Assembly: GCA_027625915.1 (NCBI GenBank)
Contig: JANTQA010000036.1
Location: 7,523,001-7,587,000 of the forward strand
DNA: 64,000 nt
Source of the DNA: Anaeramoeba flamelloides
Lineage: Eukaryota > Metamonada > Anaeramoebidae
Direction: 5' to 3'
The position numbers were made by a program, and so were the translations under genes. Each line of letters begins with the position of its first letter. Position 1 is the stretch's first letter. Positions 35,400 through 46,930 of the stretch are shown piece by piece. The notes below the pieces were generated by a model that was not told the origin of the DNA, searched no databases, and saw nothing but the letters and a program-made list of their open reading frames with translations.

Positions 35400-36313
35400 T
35401 TTGATAAATAAAAAGTATTTTATAAAGTTATAAGTTGGGTAGTATTTGCCATTTGATTCAAAAAGAAAGTTTTCAAGTTATTAAAAAATAGAAATATAGT
35501 CAGGATTTTTGCTATACATAAGAACTATTTAATATTAAATTATCCTTCTATGTCTAAAAATATAAATTTTTTACTTGGTCAATAATTATTCTATATTAGG
35601 TGATGTTTTTAAGAATAAGAATTAGTCTTTGTTCTGATTAATATTAAAGATATAATTTTTTTATTTTTTTATTTATTATGTATTTTTTCTTGAATATAAA
35701 ATTTGTGATTTTTTTCATTGAACTGGTTAGTTAGAGAGAAATTGTTCAAAATCTTCAATACTGCTTTTTTGAAGTGTTTTTTACTTAAAATGCAAAATTT
35801 TGATTTTGTGTTGTTCTGAAATTAAAATAGGAATATCAGTTTAGGTAATTTGTGAAATTTCGTAATTTGAAAATGGAAATTGAGAATTTGTATTTTAAAT
35901 ATTTTGGTTCGTAAGGTTTTTCAGAATTTTCTTTGAATTATTACAAGAACTGAATAGATTTTGAAACATAAAAAAAACACATTTTTAGAAACAAAGAATG
36001 ATAAAAAATCTTTTTGGAATAAAATTGGAAGACAAATTAATCAATTTTTAAAAATACCAAACACCTGATTATCTAGAACTATTTGAGAAAAAAAACTTTA
36101 ATAATTTTTTTTTTTTATTAAAAGTTGTAGGACAAATTAGAAATTAATTCATTTCTATTACCTTTCATAAAATATCGAATTTTCAACTTGTTTGAGATCT
36201 TGATTCAACATTGAAAAAAATTCGGAATAATCATTTTTTTGTGTTTTACTTTCTTTTCCTCAAAGACTTTTCTAAAAAAACAGCATAAACACAAAAAGCA
36301 TAAACCATACCAT

Positions 36314-39300
36314 ATGCTGAACAAATATCAAAAGGAGGGGTGGTTAAAAAAAAGAGGTCACCGATTTAAAACGATCAAAAAAAGGTATTTTATACTCAAA
36401 AAAAACAAGCTAAAATATTATGCGAATGATAATAAGAAGAAAAAAAACAACAAGCCCAAGGGTGTTATTAACTTATATCAAGCCATTGTTGAAGAGTACA
36501 GTGAGTCTTTACAATTTATTGTCAAAGAAAGGAATGGGAAATGTAAAGAGTATTTATTGATTGCCTTTGAAGAAGAGGAAAAAAGTGACTGGATCAAGAC
36601 ACTAAAAACAGTTGCTTTAATTAAAACAAATCGAAAGATTAAACGCATTTCAAACAAGAAGAGCCAAGTGCTTAATTCTAATGGTAAAAAAAATGACAAA
36701 AACAAAAGCAAAAGCAAAAACAAAAACAAGAACAAGAACAAGAAGAAGAAGAAAAAAAAAAACGAGAAGAAAAATCTGAATCAAGATAATGAAGAATTGA
36801 AATTACCAAAATCGGAATGGGAAGACTCAAAAGCATTAAAATTAACAAACGAAGAATCCTTTTCTGTGAGGGTTTATATGGCAGACATGACGTTTCGGAC
36901 TTGTATCGTGAGGGCTAATATGACGCTGAAGGATTTGATTGAATTATTTTTAACCAAGTGCCACTATTCTGGCAGTGCGTCTGAATTCCAATTAATCTTG
37001 AGAACTTTAGAAACAAGCAAGGTGATCAACAACCCAGAGGAATTAAGAGAGCAAGTTTTAAATTCGGTGGACAATGTTTTAATCTTCCAGCCCAGGAAAT
37101 CTAATAAGACTGTGTCGCAAAGCTTAACGTGTCAAGTAACGATCTCCTTGGTGTGGTATTTAAAAAACCAAACCTTTGCAAGTTTCCATTATTGTCTCAG
37201 GCTCCTGGACGACTTTATTAAAATGAATCTAAGCAACCCGTTTGAGCTAGTTTGTCTAATTCTGCCGTGTTTCAAGCTGAACAATGGCATTTTGGAATTA
37301 ACAATCGAATTGCAATATTTATTAATCTCAATTTTCAGGAAACTATTGGAATTAACATTTTATAAATTAAATGACCAATATGTGTATCAACAGCAACAAA
37401 AAAAAAAGCGGAAAGGCACTCAGCAGGGAAGCGAAGACAGCCCCGTGCATTGGTCTCGGTTTACCCAGGGATCTTCTTTTGATCTTGAAGGGAGGATTAA
37501 AAATTCCAAAATCTTAGATCAAAAGGAATCCATGCTGTATAATAGCAACAAGTTCTATTTGAAAAGTTGCTTTGCGAAGGCACGGGAAATCGAAAACATC
37601 ATCCTGGATTTAAAAAATTGCCTAAAGGATACCAAGGATCCAAGGATCTTGGCGGAGCTGTCTGTTTGCTATGAATTATTAAATTTATATGCCGACGAAC
37701 CCGAATTGCAATTCCTAATAGCGAACATTATGCAGATCCGCAAGGGGCTCATAGTTGAAAATCTTTGTGACTACATCCAGGAAGCAAAGAATTTGGTGAT
37801 CAATGATTGGATCATTGCACACCTCTATATCCAAAACATATGCTATCGAATAATTTTGGAAACTAGAAACCCCGTTTATCACCAAATGGCTTCAGATTTG
37901 TTTGACGACATGCTAGAACTGTGCTTCGGGCAATTTACGTATGATTGGGATTTATCACAAATTTTTTTATATGGTCTCTTTGAAATTGCCAAATATACCT
38001 GGGATGGCAAGATCCAATTAAAATGCATCCGTTCCATTTTTAATATCCTCAAGGGCAAAACCCAAAACGATTGGAGAGTTAGATATGTTTCTTATTATTG
38101 TTTATTTTCTTTAATAAATCACCCTTCTTCTTTAATAAATTCAACGATAATTAAGGAATTGGAATTACTTTTACAAGATGAGTTATCAAATAAAAGTATT
38201 GAAAATGAGAATATTAATATCAAATCATTATTTAAAAAATATCAATCAAATCCAAAGTATTTTAATACTTGGCTATATTGGAAAAATGAAATAAGTGAGG
38301 GCTTTGAAAGCGCGTTGTTGCTCCATAAAAATCATTCGCTATTTAAGGAAATTACTAGTTTCAATGTAAATTTAATTAAAAAGCCTAATAATCAAGTATT
38401 TACTCCCCAGTTTATTATTAACCAATTAAATAATAAAAATAATAAAAATAATTTATTTTTAATTTATGGTAAGGCTGGTTCTGGGAAAACGACTTTATTA
38501 AAATATATTTCTCAGCATTTAATCAAAAACTTGAACGTTATTAATCGATTCCAAATTGAAAATTTATTAATAAAAAAGAGACACATTAATGAGCATAATG
38601 ATGAGAATGGTGGTGAGAATAATGATGAAAAGTCAATCGGAAATAGTAATAATAACTTAATGAAATTGCCATTATATTATAAAAATAATTTATTCTTAAA
38701 GAATATTCGATTAAATAAAAGTTGGTTATTGAAAGAAATTATAAAAAATACACATTTGACAGAATTTCAAGAATTTTTAAAATATTTTCCAAATATTATA
38801 TTAATTGATAATATAAATAATTTGCCAATAACAAAATTAATTAATGAGATAATTTATTTATTAAAATTAAATTTAAAAATAATTATTTGTTGTGAAAAAA
38901 ATCAATTAGAAAAATTCAAACAAATTTTTTTTGAAAAATTAAAAATAAAACAAAATATTCAAATATTTAAATTAAAATCTATTTTGAAAAAGGATATAAT
39001 GACTTTTTTAAATCGGAAAAAACATTTATTAATAAAAGACAAATTAATAAAATTGATTGATTGCTTGAATGAAAAAGGATCTGGAAAGGTAAATATGGGG
39101 GAGGAAAATGAAAAGGGAAATGAAAAGGGAAAGGGAAAGGGAAAGGGAAAGGGAAAGGAAAAGGAAAAGGAAAATAAAAATAAAAATAAAAATAAAAAGG
39201 AAAAGGAAACTGGGGGTGATGACAATAAAGATAATAAAAAATATTTTAAAAACCAGATCCTTAAATCACCATTTTTTTTAAAAATATTAATAAAATTATT

Positions 39301-42300
39301 ACATTTTATAGATCTCAATAAATTATTAAAAATAAAAACAATCTATGGTTTTTTAGATCTATATTTAAATAAATATTTAAAAATAAAAAAAAATTTATCC
39401 ATCGAACAAATTGAAAAAATTAAAATAAAAGAAGCATTAATAGCAGAAAAATTATTCAATGATAATAGTAATTATTTAAAATCAACTAATGAAATTAAAG
39501 AACATACAGACTTTTTTTTTTTTGAAAAGACATTTCTATTTAATAATAAAATATTTTTTAATTCAAAATATTGGTATCAATATTGGTTAATACAATCAAT
39601 TATAAATTTAAAAAATTTCAAGATGGAATCTTTAAAAAATAATATTTTAAATAGTAAAAATTTCAAATTAAAATTAAAAAAATTAAATTTAACATATATT
39701 TGGAAGCATTTAATTTTTTTAATAACAAATGATATTAATCAAATACGATCACATTTTTTCAAGATTTTAAAACATTGCAAAGACCATTTAAATATAATAA
39801 AATTCATTCCAACCAATGTTTTTAATTTATTTAAAGATTCAAAAATTAATTTCAAGAATATTGATTTTTCAAATTTAAATTTTCAATTTACTAATTTTTC
39901 GCAATTAGATTTGATTAATTGTAATTTTTCAAACTGTATTTTTAATAGTTGTAAATTTTTTTAATAGTAATTTGAAAAATTGTGATTTTTCTAATAGTAA
40001 ATTGATAAGTTTTAAATTTAATTTTAATTTATTAAGAAATAATAATTATAATATCCAAACTAACAAAAATAATAATGATAATAAAAATGATCATCATAAT
40101 GAAGAATTAATTCAGAAAAATATTAGTGATAAGCATTATAATATTAATAATGAATTAATTGAAACTAATAAAATTATTAATTGTGTAAAATTATTAAAGA
40201 ATTATAAAAATGATAATTATTTAATTATTATCCAGGAAAATTTTATTTATTTATTTAATTTAGAATTAAAAATGTTTACAAAAATTTTTCATTCAAAAAA
40301 AATTTATTCCGTAACTAATTTAATTAATCAACCAGAAATTATTGTATTTAACCATTTAAATTTTAATAATGAATTAAAATTTACTTTTTTAAATTTAAAT
40401 AATTTGGATTGCAACTTTTCAATCGATGATCCAAATGTGGATGAAAATGGTACAAAAAAATTTTTATTAGGATTAATTATGAATAAATATTTATTAATAA
40501 CAAAGACAAATAATAATAATTTAAAAGTTTATAAATTCCCATTAAAATTAAAATTAACAATTAATTTAAATTCATTTTCAAATATATCCTTTGAAAAATA
40601 TCGTTTAAATTTTGATGGTATTTTAAATGAAAAGGTAGGAGAAGATGTTGATGAGGAGAAGAAGGGGGAGAGGGAAGATGAGAAGGGGGGAGAGAAGGGG
40701 AAGGGGAAAGGGAATGAAGAAGAGAAGGGGGAGAAGGGTGAAAATAGGGAGGAAGTCGAAGAGAAAGCCAAAGTCGAAGAGGAGAGAGTTATACAAGTTA
40801 ATAAATTAAATATTGATAATAAAAAATTTAATTTATTAATATTTAACACAAATAAAGGAATATTTGTATTTAATTTATTATTAAATAAGTTGCAATTAAA
40901 AATCAAACAAAAATGTGATCAATTAAAATTTTTGAATAATAATAATAAAATAATAATTTTTAATAATAAGAATCTTATTTTTTTTTGGAATATCACAAAT
41001 AATCAATTAATAAAAAAAAAATTCTTGAGAGAAAATTTAAAAATTTCTAAATTAATGCTAGATAATAAAAATCAATATTTATTTGTCATTTATAAAAATC
41101 ATAAATTAATAGATGTTTTTGATTTATATTCAGCTAAAAATGTTAAAATAAATCAATTGTCATATTTTTCTTCCAAATTAATTTCTATAATTTTAATTAA
41201 TGGTAGGTGTGATGATGATTATAATGATGATAATGATAATGATGATAAAGTTGGTGATGATGGTGGTCTTAATTCACAAATATTAATTACCACAGAAAAA
41301 AATGGTGATCTTCGATTCATTAATTATCATAATATTAATTTATTAACAAATTCTAATACACACTATAAGACAATTCAAAATATCTCGTTATCCTCAAATA
41401 ATAATTTTTTTGCAACATTGGGAAATGATAAACAAATTATTGTTTGGGATTCGAATCTTTATCATATTATTGCAAAAACTTTTGAATCAAATCAAATCAT
41501 TCAATTTTGTTTTTCATTTGATGATCAACAAATCTTATATTCTATAAAAAATGAAGGGTTTAAATTATGGAATTTTCAAAAAAATGAAAAAAAATTAATT
41601 TTGACAAATCAAAATTTAAATTTTAAAAAACCCTTATATTTTAATTTTATTAATAATGAAAAAATATTTATTATAAATGGTGATAGCATTGTAAAATTTG
41701 AAATTTATGATTGGATCAAAAATCAACCTAAAAATAGAAAAGTTTTAAAAAATATTAAATTAAATAACAATTCATCACATATTTCTTTTTCTAATGATTC
41801 AACTTTTTTATATATTAATTCGGATGATTATATTTATAAATTAAGTAATCAATCTATTTTTCGAAATACTCAATTAATTAATAGTATAAAATCATCTTTT
41901 TCTCCTGATTCTTCAAAAATTATTTTGTTATCACAATTAAATGAAAAAGAGCAAATTGGAATAAAAAATAAGAAGGGTGATAACAATGATGATGATAATG
42001 GCAATTGTGATAACAATGATGATGATTCATATTCTTTATCAATTTATGATATTAAAAGTCGTTCAATAAATTTTAAAATTAATAAGATACCAAGTCCATC
42101 CTTTTTTGGTTTGTCTTCAGATAATCAGTATTTAATTATAATAAATAATGAGAAAAAAATATCTATATATTCTTTAAAAAATAAAAAGGTCATTTTATTA
42201 AATACATTAAATGCTCATTTTAATAAAATTACTTCTTTATGTTTTTTTACAAATAAAAATTGCTTTTTAACTAGTTCACAGGATTCAATAATTAAATTAT

Positions 42301-42455
42301 GGGAAATATCTAATGGAAAAATAATTTGTAAATGGGTTTCAAAACAAGAATTTAATTGCCAAAATTTGAATTTATTTGGAGTGACAGGCTTGTCAAAAGA
42401 AATGACTAATATTTTAATTCAAAATGGTGCTATAACAAAATCAATTGAAAAATAA
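36314..42455 (+). CDS. PH - ubiquitin-like - helical - NACHT - pentapeptide - WD40 STAND protein (frame change at 39956-39962)
   Basis: About 2,046 residues if read through one frame change; as sequenced, the frame stops at 39964 (1,216 residues) and continues in the next frame to 42455. Start chosen at MLNKYQKEGWLKKRG because the PH domain begins there. Domains: PH (about 5-103, EGWLKK ... SDWIKTL); lysine-rich linker; ubiquitin/RA-like fold (180-263); helical ARM-like region (275-690); NACHT-type P-loop NTPase with Walker A GKAGSGKTT (719-727) and Walker B PNIILIDN (826-833); GK/EK-rich insert; pentapeptide repeats (from about 1168, such as NIDFS, NCNFS, SCKFF); then about 750 residues of WD40-like blades (IIVWDSN, IIKLWEI). 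The C-terminal FNCQNLNLFGVTGLS resembles tails of WD40-bearing STAND proteins. Such proteins oligomerise after ligand sensing by the repeats; a membrane-lipid or small-GTPase input through PH/RA is inference. Codon composition shifts to extreme AT after about 38,060. Confidence 0.85.
39095..39215 (+). repeat. GGGAAA-type homopurine tract in the NACHT gene
   Basis: Repeats of AAGGGA encode a KGKGKGKGK run followed by EKEKE and NKNKN. Almost all bases of the coding strand are purines. It is a low-complexity insertion within the NTPase-to-pentapeptide linker. Confidence 0.7.
39956..39962 (+). other. T7 run where the NACHT-WD40 reading frame changes
   Basis: Frame 1 reads C-K-F-F and stops at 39962-39964; the adjacent frame reads N-S-N-L-K-N-C-D-F onward. 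With one T fewer, the pentapeptide register (aliphatic or aromatic centre every five residues: IF, KF, NL, DF, KL, KF) continues unbroken. So either one T was added (assembly or mutation) or the site is a slippery frameshift. Confidence 0.85.
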
Positions 42456-42916
42456 TTATTATATCCAATCATTATTGTTTGATACCTAAAAAAAAAAATT
42501 ATTTTTTTTTATTATCCTTTTGTGTTTTAATTAAATGAATATCTCTTTGAAATCATTTTTAACCTTTTTTTTTTTTTTTTTTCTTTCTTTTATTCTTTCT
42601 TTTTATGGTAGGTGCTATAATTTTAGATTGTATATTTTTATTGAAAATAATAGTTAGGTAAGATGAATTGAAGTGTTAAAAATAAAAAATGATATTTGAA
42701 TAAGGCGTGTATTATTTTATATTTAATTTTGATTACAAAAATTTTTTCAAGAAAGAATTTATTTGATTTTTTAGAAAAAAAGTTTAAAACTTTGTTTTTT
42801 GTGATTAATATCTTGATAATTTTTTAAAACATGTGTGTTTTACTTTATGATTATATTACAATTATATGGAGTATATTTTATTTTTTCAAATTAAATCTTA
42901 ATAATTGTATAATAAA

Positions 42917-43932
42917 CCCCATTTTAAAAATTTTTAACACACCAAAATTCAATTTTTGAAAAAAAGAATTGATTTTATTTTATTAATGGAAGAAGTATAA
43001 ATTACACAATAGATGTTCCTTTGAATGTCAATTTCTTCAAAGGTACTTTAAGTGTAAAATCGTAGATTTAACGATTGTTCAAGGGAAAGATACACACAAA
43101 TTTTTTTTAGATGTTTAAAAAAGCATAAGTAAATAATTAAAAAGAAAAAAGGAAAGAGAAAATGAAAAAAAAAAAAATTTAAATAGGGTTTAAATAAGCA
43201 ATAGGTAAAAAATCAAAAAAAAAAAATATCTATAATTAAGAACCCCACAAAATCACAGCCAATGTACTTTATGTTACTTTAATAATTTGATAATTTTTCA
43301 CAAATGTTCACTTTGGGGATCTTTGTTTAATTATTGTAATTTTTTTTTTTTTTATCATCTGATTTGCTTTAAACATTTGGGCATTTTTAGCCTTTGCTTG
43401 ATAGTTTTTTTTTCTAGTTACTCATATTCTCGTGTTTTAATACAGATTTATACTATCAATATTAAAAGAAATACCAAATTAAAACCATTCGCTAATTTGA
43501 AATGTTAACACTTGTTTATAAATTACAATGCCCATAAAACAAAAAATAAATAATTATAAATACAAAAATCAGGAAAATGTTAAAATTTTTTAGAGATTGT
43601 ACAAATAAAATAATATATGGGATGAATTTGTTGAAATTATATTAGGAATATTGATTAATCAAATGGTTAGATACTAACCATAAATTTTATTTGATTTCTT
43701 CATTTTTGAATAACTCAACTTGAAAATTATATAAATCAGTTGAAAAAATTTTTAATATACAAAAACAAGTTGGATAATTCAAAAAATGCAATGAAAACAA
43801 ACAACTAAAAGAATGAAAAAATGATTTTCATATTTTACAAAAATCTAAATTTTTTCATTTTAAATGAAATTGTATTATTGTGATTCTTTCGGAACTTTTT
43901 TACTGTGTGGAAATTTTTGAATTTTTCTTAAA
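42917..43932 (+). repeat. Repeat family B, copy B2, interrupted
   Basis: The left end AAAAATTTTTAACACACC (42928-42945) and the right portion (43466-43932) match B1. The B sequence is broken between about 42985 and 43465 by a minus-strand LINE-tailed fragment. Confidence 0.65.
42985..43465 (-). mobile_element. LINE-tailed fragment nested in B2
   Basis: The minus strand matches the plus-strand element at 21.57-22.09 kb from the GAAACACGAAAGTATGAG-like start through the 3' end TCTATTGTGTAATTTATAC. The last residues read IYDFTLKVPLKKLTFKGTSIV then stop, the best preserved version of this tail. It is probably 5'-truncated at about 43465. Confidence 0.6.
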
Positions 43933-45056
43933 TATTTATTAATATATCCCGCTCAAAAGGGGGTTTTATTAACTAGCTGTTAATTACCACACATTTTACA
44001 TTTAATATATATGTTTATATGTATTATATATTACATGAAGGAAAATTTTTGATAGTTATTATTATTATTTGGATGTTTATTCATTTAAATGTTTTTGAAA
44101 TTATTAAAAAATTAAGGAGATTTATGAAAAATAAATTGTATAAAAAGTTTTATAAAATATCATGATCTTTAATTGTTGTATAAAAATGTTTTGACTATTT
44201 ATAAAATCAAAAAAAATCTACACTGAATTAAATTAAATATACAATTTATTGAAATAATGTATATATTTTTAAATTGGATCTAGAAGCTAATTAAAAATAA
44301 TGAATTATTTTTTTAATAAAATTTATTATTATAATAGAAGAAATATAAATTATACAAAGATACCCTTTTAATTAAATTGTTGAAAGATAATTTATATGTA
44401 AGAAATTTATTGACAATGTCATTTATTTACAAAATTTCAAAAAATTCAAACATAGTTTTTTTTTTGTTATACTATCTCCAATTGATTTAATACAGTATTT
44501 TTTTTTTTTTTTTTTTGATTTATAAGTATTTATTTTTTTTTCCTGTTATGATATTGTAAATGACAAATAATTTTTCTGCCTACAATTAATCAGCAGTTGA
44601 AATAGAATATTTCAAATTGAAATTATTTAATTTATTTTTTTTTTACAAATTTGAATTTTGATTTGTCAAACAAATTGAATCGTGATCTTTTATAAAAAAT
44701 CAATATAGATAGATCGAGAGATAACTGTTTATAAATTGGTGATTTATCGTTTTGAAGTATTATATTTTTTTCCTTTAAAGGAATGTTATTTGTCTAAATA
44801 CAAGTTATTATTCATTTTATTATAAACTGAGCAATTCTTTTAATTAAAATTAGAAAAATATATCTGTCTTTTTTTTCTGTCTTGAGTTTAAAGATTCTCT
44901 GGCTTTATATTTTCTCTAAGAAAAAATAAAAAGTATACTTTTAATAAAATAAAATTAACTCAGTCACAATATCAAGGTCCCGCCACAAGTGAAAAACAAT
45001 ATGTTTAGAGGATAAATTTTTATTAATTCAGTTGTTTGGCTTTTGGAATGAAACCT

Positions 45057-45562
45057 TTTTCCAGTCAAAGAGGGCCAGTTATGTTGGGGATGTTTTACAT
45101 AGTTTAAAGTGTTTGAATCTATATTCGAAGCATAAAAATTGTTTCAGAAATACCAAAATTTGAAATATATTTTTCACATTTTTGTACATTTTTACTTTTT
45201 TTTTATTCTTCTATTGTTTTTTCACCTAATTCTCTTCGAAAAATTTTCTTATTGCTAGATCTTTAGTCACATGGTAACAATTTGTTAGTCTAAAGTTATT
45301 GATAATCAATTAAAAATGATTATAGAGAAATCATTTTGATTTCTATTGGAATTTTATTTGATCTTCAATAGGAGATCAATATGATTATTGTTTTTTTTGC
45401 TCAATAGGGATATAAGAATTTGGGTTTTTCAATTTTTAAGAATATATTAGATTTATTAGTTTAATTTCTGGAGCCATCAAAAATTCTTTGATTCTTATTA
45501 TTCTACATATTTCTTATTAAATCTTCAAAGGTCATTTATAAAAAATATATGATATTTGAAAA
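45057..45562 (+). repeat. Repeat family D, copy D3
   Basis: An uninterrupted copy, useful as reference: CAGTCAAAGAGGGCCAGTTA at the start, GATCTTCAATAGGAGATCAA in the middle, TCTTCAAAGGTCATTTATAA near the end. Non-coding. Confidence 0.65.
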
Positions 45563-45759
45563 CAATATTGGTAAGCTTTGAGGGAAATTTTTATAGTTTA
45601 AAGGGTAGAGTAGACCTAGAAATAATATTTTTTTTTTGTTCAAAAATTTAGATCATTATTACAATTTTATTTAAAAAATGTATATAAAGAACATTCGTTT
45701 CAATTACAAAATTTTATCTTAATGGAATAAAGAATCTTTTTGATTGTTTTCCCAAAGGT

Positions 45760-46930
45760 TATCTGGTGATTATTTACAAAAATATTTTATTAAACAAGAT
45801 AAGAAACCCCCTTTATCAGCTTGAGAGAAATGATTTATCATTTTAAAAAAAGTTTTATTTTTCCCAATAAAATTTTCAGTCAAAAGATCTTTATCTTTTT
45901 GATTTGCTTTTTTTGATTCAAAAAAGAAAAAGAAAAAATATCAAAATATTTTTATTTTTATGAAATCTCATTTTTAGTAATTACAGTGGGTTTTTATGAA
46001 CAATAATATGGTTGAAACTTTTTTCCTATTTTACAAATACAGGAAAAATAAATCAAATTATTTGAATTTTTGAAGATCTAAAAAAATTGAACAAGTATTT
46101 TATTCACTAAATTTTTATTAAGTTTCTTGAAATATATCATATTGAGTGATATTCTTTTTTAATTAAGAAGTATATGAACAGAGATTATTTAAATCAGTTA
46201 TTTGAGAATATGTTTTATATGTTAATTTAGAATTATTGATTTGAATCAATTATTTATTTGTTTGAATTTCTTTAAAAAATTGAGAAATAATAATTAAGGT
46301 TATGTTATACATTTAACCTTTGTGTTGTTACTTACTAATTTAAAGAATTAAGAATGTGGTATTAATTATTGTTTAATGGTAATCAAATTAAAAATATATT
46401 TATACTGGTAAAAAGTTGTATTTCCAGGATTACATTGGGATTTTAGAAAAAAAAAAATTTAATGGTTTAGTTTTTTGTCTCAGATTTTTGTTAAACAAAA
46501 TTGAAAAAATTGATTCAAACTTTCTTTGTAGTAATAAATTATCTTTCTTCAAGTTTAAAAATATTATTCGAGATTTTTTTGGAATTTAAATAGTTTTCTG
46601 ACAAAGTTATTTCAAAACTCGTTGGATTTCTTTTTAAAGTGTATTTTTGAAACTTCCTTCGAAGACTAAATGATTTTTTGTCTCTTCAACAAAAATAAAT
46701 TTTTTTGAAATAATTTGAAAATCTGTTACATTTTGAACATAAATAAGAAAAATAGATCAAACTTTTGAAAACATTCATTAATTTTGGAAATAGGATTTAA
46801 ATATAAAGGTGTATTATTCACCAGATTTTTAAACTATTTTTCAATTTTTGTCTGTATTAAATTTTTTTTTTTAATTTCTTTTTAAATTTACTTAAAGATA
46901 TTTTTATTTTGCTTGCCCATAAATAATATA
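45760..46930 (+). repeat. Repeat family C, copy C2a (tandem)
   Basis: Directly precedes C2b in the same orientation. Shared blocks include AAATTTTCAGTCAAAAGATC, a CTCATTTTTAGTAATTAC block and CTTTAAAAAATTGAGAAATA. The left terminus is degraded. Confidence 0.6.

Larger units (their letters stand above)
32432..36313. other. Intergenic region between divergent BIG/Sec7 and NACHT genes
   Basis: This 3.9 kb would include both promoters, as the genes diverge. It contains A5 (32834-33299) and a 1.37-kb TIR element N (34031-35399) carrying B4. From 35,400 to 36,240 it is AT-rich without clear features. A CTTTTCCTCAAAG tract at 36249-36268 resembles a 3' splice site, so the NACHT gene may have an upstream exon. 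Confidence 0.5.

Noticed and set aside
38959-39318. Minus-strand Phe/Ser/Pro-rich frame
   Set aside because: It is the complement of the AAGGGA homopurine tract inside the NACHT gene, with no independent support.
39972-42455. WD40 half as an independent gene starting at 39972
   Set aside because: The first codon is TTG rather than ATG, and the pentapeptide register continues from the upstream frame, so it is better read as the second half of one gene.
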